Source: Phycisphaerae bacterium (GTDB lineage Bacteria; Planctomycetota; Phycisphaerae; Phycisphaerales; SM1A02). From it: a DNA stretch of 64,000 nucleotides. Under the pieces are notes generated by a model. It worked only from the letters and a program-made list of their open reading frames with translations. It made no database searches and had not been told where the DNA came from. Positions 61,554 through 64,000 of the stretch are shown here, one piece after another. Positions within the stretch are counted from its first letter, which is position 1, and each line of letters begins with the position of its first letter. The position numbers and the translations under genes are program-made. The DNA is taken from positions 1-64,000 of the forward strand of contig VGXO01000003.1 in NCBI GenBank assembly GCA_016873275.1. Direction: 5' to 3'.

Positions 61554-62203
61554 GCGGTCCCCCCACGCTCGGCTTGCGCGAGTTCGCGAAGGACGCTCTC
61601 CACCGGGAGCCCAAGAACGACCTGGGGATCGCCGACGCAGCGGATGGACCATCCCGCGCGACGAACCTCGTCGAGGCTGTAGCCGCCCGCCTTGCCCTGC
61701 CATGCTCCCGAGTCGAGATGCGACCGCACCAACGCAGCCGAGGGACGATCCACGGCGACCAAGGCAGCCTCCGCCCAGAGGCGTCGCGTCGGCGGAAGTG
61801 CTTCTCCGACCCGCACGAGGCATACGCCGGTGACGGTCCGGTGCTCGCGATCGAAGAGCGATTCGAGCATCCGCCTTGCATGCTCGCGGTCGCTCGGCTT
61901 GCCGAGCAACCTCCCGTCCAGGTCGCGGATGGTGTCGGCGGCGAGCACCCAGGTGCCCGCCGGGAGGTCCCCTTGGGTCAGGACGTCCCGTGCCTTCAGC
62001 CACGCCAACGCCGTCGCCGCGACCACCGGTCCGACGTCCGCGGCGAGGGGGACGAGCGCGTCGTCGATCCTCGCCGGTCGCACCAAGGCAGTGAAGCCGT
62101 GCGCCTCGAGCAGGCGGAGCCTCCGAGGCGAGCGGCTCGCGAGGACGAGGTCCGGGAGCCTGCGATCCCGACGGGCTTGCACTGAGGCGGTTGACACTGC
62201 CAC
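61550..62203 (-). CDS. maf: Maf-family nucleoside triphosphate pyrophosphatase
   Basis: A house-cleaning enzyme that hydrolyses non-canonical or particular NTPs (dTTP/UTP or m7GTP types). The 217-aa protein has the N-terminal LVLASRSPRRLRLLEAHGF, the catalytic VLAADTIRDLDGRLLGKP and the late GKAGGYSLDEV block. The usual GxA(G)GY element is kept, with Leu-Asp in place of Ile-Gln. No in-frame ATG exists near the beginning; GTG 62203 is chosen, with GTG 62197 and 62182 as alternatives. It leads the coupled maf - membrane protein - lpxK operon, divergent from the kinase. Confidence 0.88.
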   Translation of the reverse strand: MAVSTASVQARRDRRLPDLVLASRSPRRLRLLEAHGFTALVRPARIDDALVPLAADVGPVVAATALAWLKARDVLTQGDLPAGTWVLAADTIRDLDGRLLGKPSDREHARRMLESLFDREHRTVTGVCLVRVGEALPPTRRLWAEAALVAVDRPSAALVRSHLDSGAWQGKAGGYSLDEVRRAGWSIRCVGDPQVVLGLPVESVLRELAQAERGGTA

Positions 62204-62290
62204 GGGTATGAAGAATAGTCCGGGGCTCCGGGCGCTCCGGTCCGAACCGCCGCTGCACCCATTCCGCGGGTCCGTCCGAATCAGCCCCTC

Positions 62291-63613
62291 GTGGACACCT
62301 CCACCCCCGCCACCAGTCCCGACGAGCCGGTGCCCCCGACCGGCGACGCCGCCCCGACGCCTCGGAACGGCGATGCCTCGGACCGATCGCGAAGCGGCAC
62401 GGGCTACGACACGGTGCTGGGCAGGCTGCTCGTCGAGCGGGGGTTCCTCAGCATCGAGGAGCTGCAGGACTGCCTCCGCCAACTCGCCGCGCGGACGCCG
62501 CCACCCACCCTTCCGGAGGTCCTTCTCCACGAGCGGCTCGTCACCGAACGGCAGCTCCAGCGGATTCGGTCGGAGATGGAGACCGACCGCGCGAGCCAGC
62601 ACATCCCCGGCTACCGCATCATCAAGAAGCTCGGCGCCGGGGCGATGGCGACGGTGTACCTCGCGAAGCAGATCAGCCTCGACCGCATGGTCGCGATCAA
62701 GTTGATGCCGCGTCGCTTCTCCTCGGACGCGAAGTTCATCGAGCGGTTCTACCGCGAGGGTCGCGCCGCCGCGAAGTTCAACGACCAGAACATCGTCGCC
62801 GCGTACGACGTCGGTCAGTCCGGCGATCAGCACTACTTCGTGATGGAGTTCGTGGACGGAGAGACCGTCCATGACCGCATCACCCGCAGCGGTCGCATCC
62901 CCGAGCGCGAGGCGATCGAGATCGTGCGGCAGGTCGCCTCGGCGCTGAAGCACGCCCACTCGCAGGGCTTCATCCACCGCGACATCAAGCCCAAGAACAT
63001 CATGCTGAGCAAGGGCGGCGTCGTGAAGCTGGCGGACCTCGGTCTCGCCCGCGGCGTCTCCGACCGCGAGGCCGCGGAGGCGGAGGCGGGGAAGGCGTAC
63101 GGCACCCCCTACTACATCAGTCCCGAGCAGATCCGCGGTCTCCGCGAGATCGGTCCAGCGGCGGACCTCTACGGACTCGGCGCGACCTTCTATCACATGG
63201 TCGCCGGGCGGGTCCCCTTCTCCGGCAAGACGCCCAACGAGGTGATGAACCGCCACCTCAAGTCCGAGCTCACGCCGCCGGACCACGTGAACCCGCAGCT
63301 CTCCTCGGGCACCGCGCAGGTGATCGAGATGCTGCTCGAGAAGGATCCTGCCAAGCGTCATCAGGACGCCGGACAACTGCTCGAGGACCTCGACTCCGTC
63401 GCCCGGGGCGAGTCCCCGGTGCACGCCCGCGGCCACTCCGACCTCGGCGCGGTCGCGGCGGCGATCGTCGCCTCGCCATCGACGCCGCCCCCGGTCGCCA
63501 CCGAGGTTCGAAGCGCGAGCGGCGGCTCGTCGATCAGCCCCGTGCTCGTCGCCATCCTGGCGGCGAGCATCGTCGGGAACCTGGTGCTGATGGTCGTCGT
63601 GCTCTCCAAGTGA
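62291..63613 (+). CDS. Tail-anchored Ser/Thr protein kinase with GspE-N-like domain
   Basis: A 440-aa PknB-type kinase. Residues about 40-95 form a GspE/MshEN N-terminal-like module (LGRLLVERGFLSIEELQDCL, LPEVLLHERLVTERQLQRI). The kinase domain (108-375) has LGAGAMATVYLAK, the VAIKLM Lys137, HRDIKPKNIML (HRD 229-231), ADLGLA (DLG in place of DFG) and GTPYYISPEQIRG. After a Pro/Ser linker a single C-terminal membrane helix (VLVAILAASIVGNLVLMVVVL) ends two residues before the terminus, with no sensor domain outside. GTG 62291 is the start. Confidence 0.93.
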   Translation: MDTSTPATSPDEPVPPTGDAAPTPRNGDASDRSRSGTGYDTVLGRLLVERGFLSIEELQDCLRQLAARTPPPTLPEVLLHERLVTERQLQRIRSEMETDRASQHIPGYRIIKKLGAGAMATVYLAKQISLDRMVAIKLMPRRFSSDAKFIERFYREGRAAAKFNDQNIVAAYDVGQSGDQHYFVMEFVDGETVHDRITRSGRIPEREAIEIVRQVASALKHAHSQGFIHRDIKPKNIMLSKGGVVKLADLGLARGVSDREAAEAEAGKAYGTPYYISPEQIRGLREIGPAADLYGLGATFYHMVAGRVPFSGKTPNEVMNRHLKSELTPPDHVNPQLSSGTAQVIEMLLEKDPAKRHQDAGQLLEDLDSVARGESPVHARGHSDLGAVAAAIVASPSTPPPVATEVRSASGGSSISPVLVAILAASIVGNLVLMVVVLSK

Positions 63614-63643
63614 CGACCTTCGTTGCGCGTCGGGTCTGATCCG

Positions 63644-64000
63644 CTACGCCGACACCTCGAGCAGGACCTCCACCTCGACCGACGCGCCCCGGGGAAGCGA
63701 GGGAGATCCCACGGCGGCTCGCGCGTGGCGTCCGGACTCTCCGAACACCTCGAGCATCAGTTGGCTCGCTCCATCGGCGACCTTCGGATGGTCTTCGAAG
63801 GAAGGATCGCTCGCGACGAACACGCCGAGCCGCACGACCCTCCGCACCAAGGAGAGACGTCCGCCGAGCTCCGCGGAGGCGATGGCGAGGGCGTTCAGCC
63901 CGCACTGCCTCGCAGCCTCGATCGCGAGCTCGACCGAGGTCCGCGAGGGAACCGGACCCATCGCCATCAGCGTGCCGCCCCGAAAGGGGATCTGACCGGC
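63644..64000 (-). CDS. RidA (YjgF/YER057c/UK114) family protein, C-terminal part
   Basis: About 118 residues are visible and the frame continues past the right edge. The fragment begins near GQIPFRGGTLMAMG, the equivalent of the SGQxPxD segment. It holds TSVELAIEAARQCGLNALAIASAEL, RVVRLGVFVASDPSFEDHPKVADGASQLMLEVFGESGRHARAAVGSPSLPRGASVEVEVLLE. The Arg in RHARAAVG and the final Glu are the usual active-site residues of RidA enamine/imine deaminases. The start is outside the window; an internal ATG at 63967 is not the true start. Confidence 0.88.
   Translation of the reverse strand, partial: AGQIPFRGGTLMAMGPVPSRTSVELAIEAARQCGLNALAIASAELGGRLSLVRRVVRLGVFVASDPSFEDHPKVADGASQLMLEVFGESGRHARAAVGSPSLPRGASVEVEVLLEVSA

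Overview
The window is a GC-rich, gene-dense bacterial chromosome segment with strong G/C preference at third codon positions. The likely source is a member of the Planctomycetota, probably class Phycisphaerae. This is inferred from secreted proteins ending in dockerin-like GDVNDNGVVDGADL repeats, a PAPG plus hydrophobic stretch plus Arg-run C-terminal sorting tail, and Gram-negative envelope genes (lpxK, an MlaF-like ATPase). I recognised no rRNA, tRNA, CRISPR array or complete insertion sequence.

Layout. 1-9.2 kb: proline-rich tail of an edge-truncated protein coupled to an SGNH-like hydrolase, a large secreted protein, a methyltransferase, the glycerol pair glpK-glpD with a DinB-like gene, and a MoeB/ThiF-type E1 enzyme. 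9.2-14.4 kb: an exported helical protein whose frame lacks a stop before running antisense into a HEAT-repeat gene, a TPR protein and an isolated rpsR. 14.4-14.9 kb: an array of nine short repeats with a 93-bp tandem duplication. 14.9-21.8 kb: a chagasin-like lipoprotein, a small protein coupled to a diguanylate cyclase, a metallophosphoesterase, a coupled operon (YgfZ-like, 57-aa membrane protein, HMG-CoA-lyase-like) and an M42 peptidase. 21.8-25.9 kb: ftsW-murG, a 35-aa membrane peptide gene and miaB.

26-32.4 kb is an export block: two paralogous sorting-tail proteins, then two proteins with dockerin-like C-termini, one of them a metzincin-like protease. Three strong intrinsic terminators punctuate it. 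32.4-42.5 kb: an MlaF-like ATPase operon, murD, a lipoprotein, ispF, a 165-bp palindromic MITE-like element, a DedA protein, an unusual P-loop-like protein, truA and a coupled secreted protein. 42.5-48.4 kb: a PIG-L deacetylase, a DUF4143-type ATPase under a perfect palindrome and beside a repeat cluster, a sugar aminotransferase, dut, bcp and a DUF433/DUF5615 toxin-antitoxin-like pair. 48.4-57.9 kb: a peptide ABC importer of unusual build, a Spy-like protein, an anti-sigma candidate and an ECF sigma factor. 58-64 kb: dnaB, a HU-family gene, the coupled run maf - membrane protein - lpxK, a tail-anchored Ser/Thr kinase and a RidA fragment at the right edge.

Stop-start overlaps (ATGA, GTGA, TGATG) occur at eleven junctions, so translational coupling is a main organising principle. 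The genes cover envelope building (murD, murG, ftsW, lpxK, MlaF-like), isoprenoid and RNA modification housekeeping (ispF, truA, miaB), glycerol use, c-di-GMP signalling and export of surface proteins. The most unusual parts are the repeat array at 14.5 kb, the palindromic element at 37.6 kb, the modified peptide importer and the P-loop-like protein at 38.5 kb.
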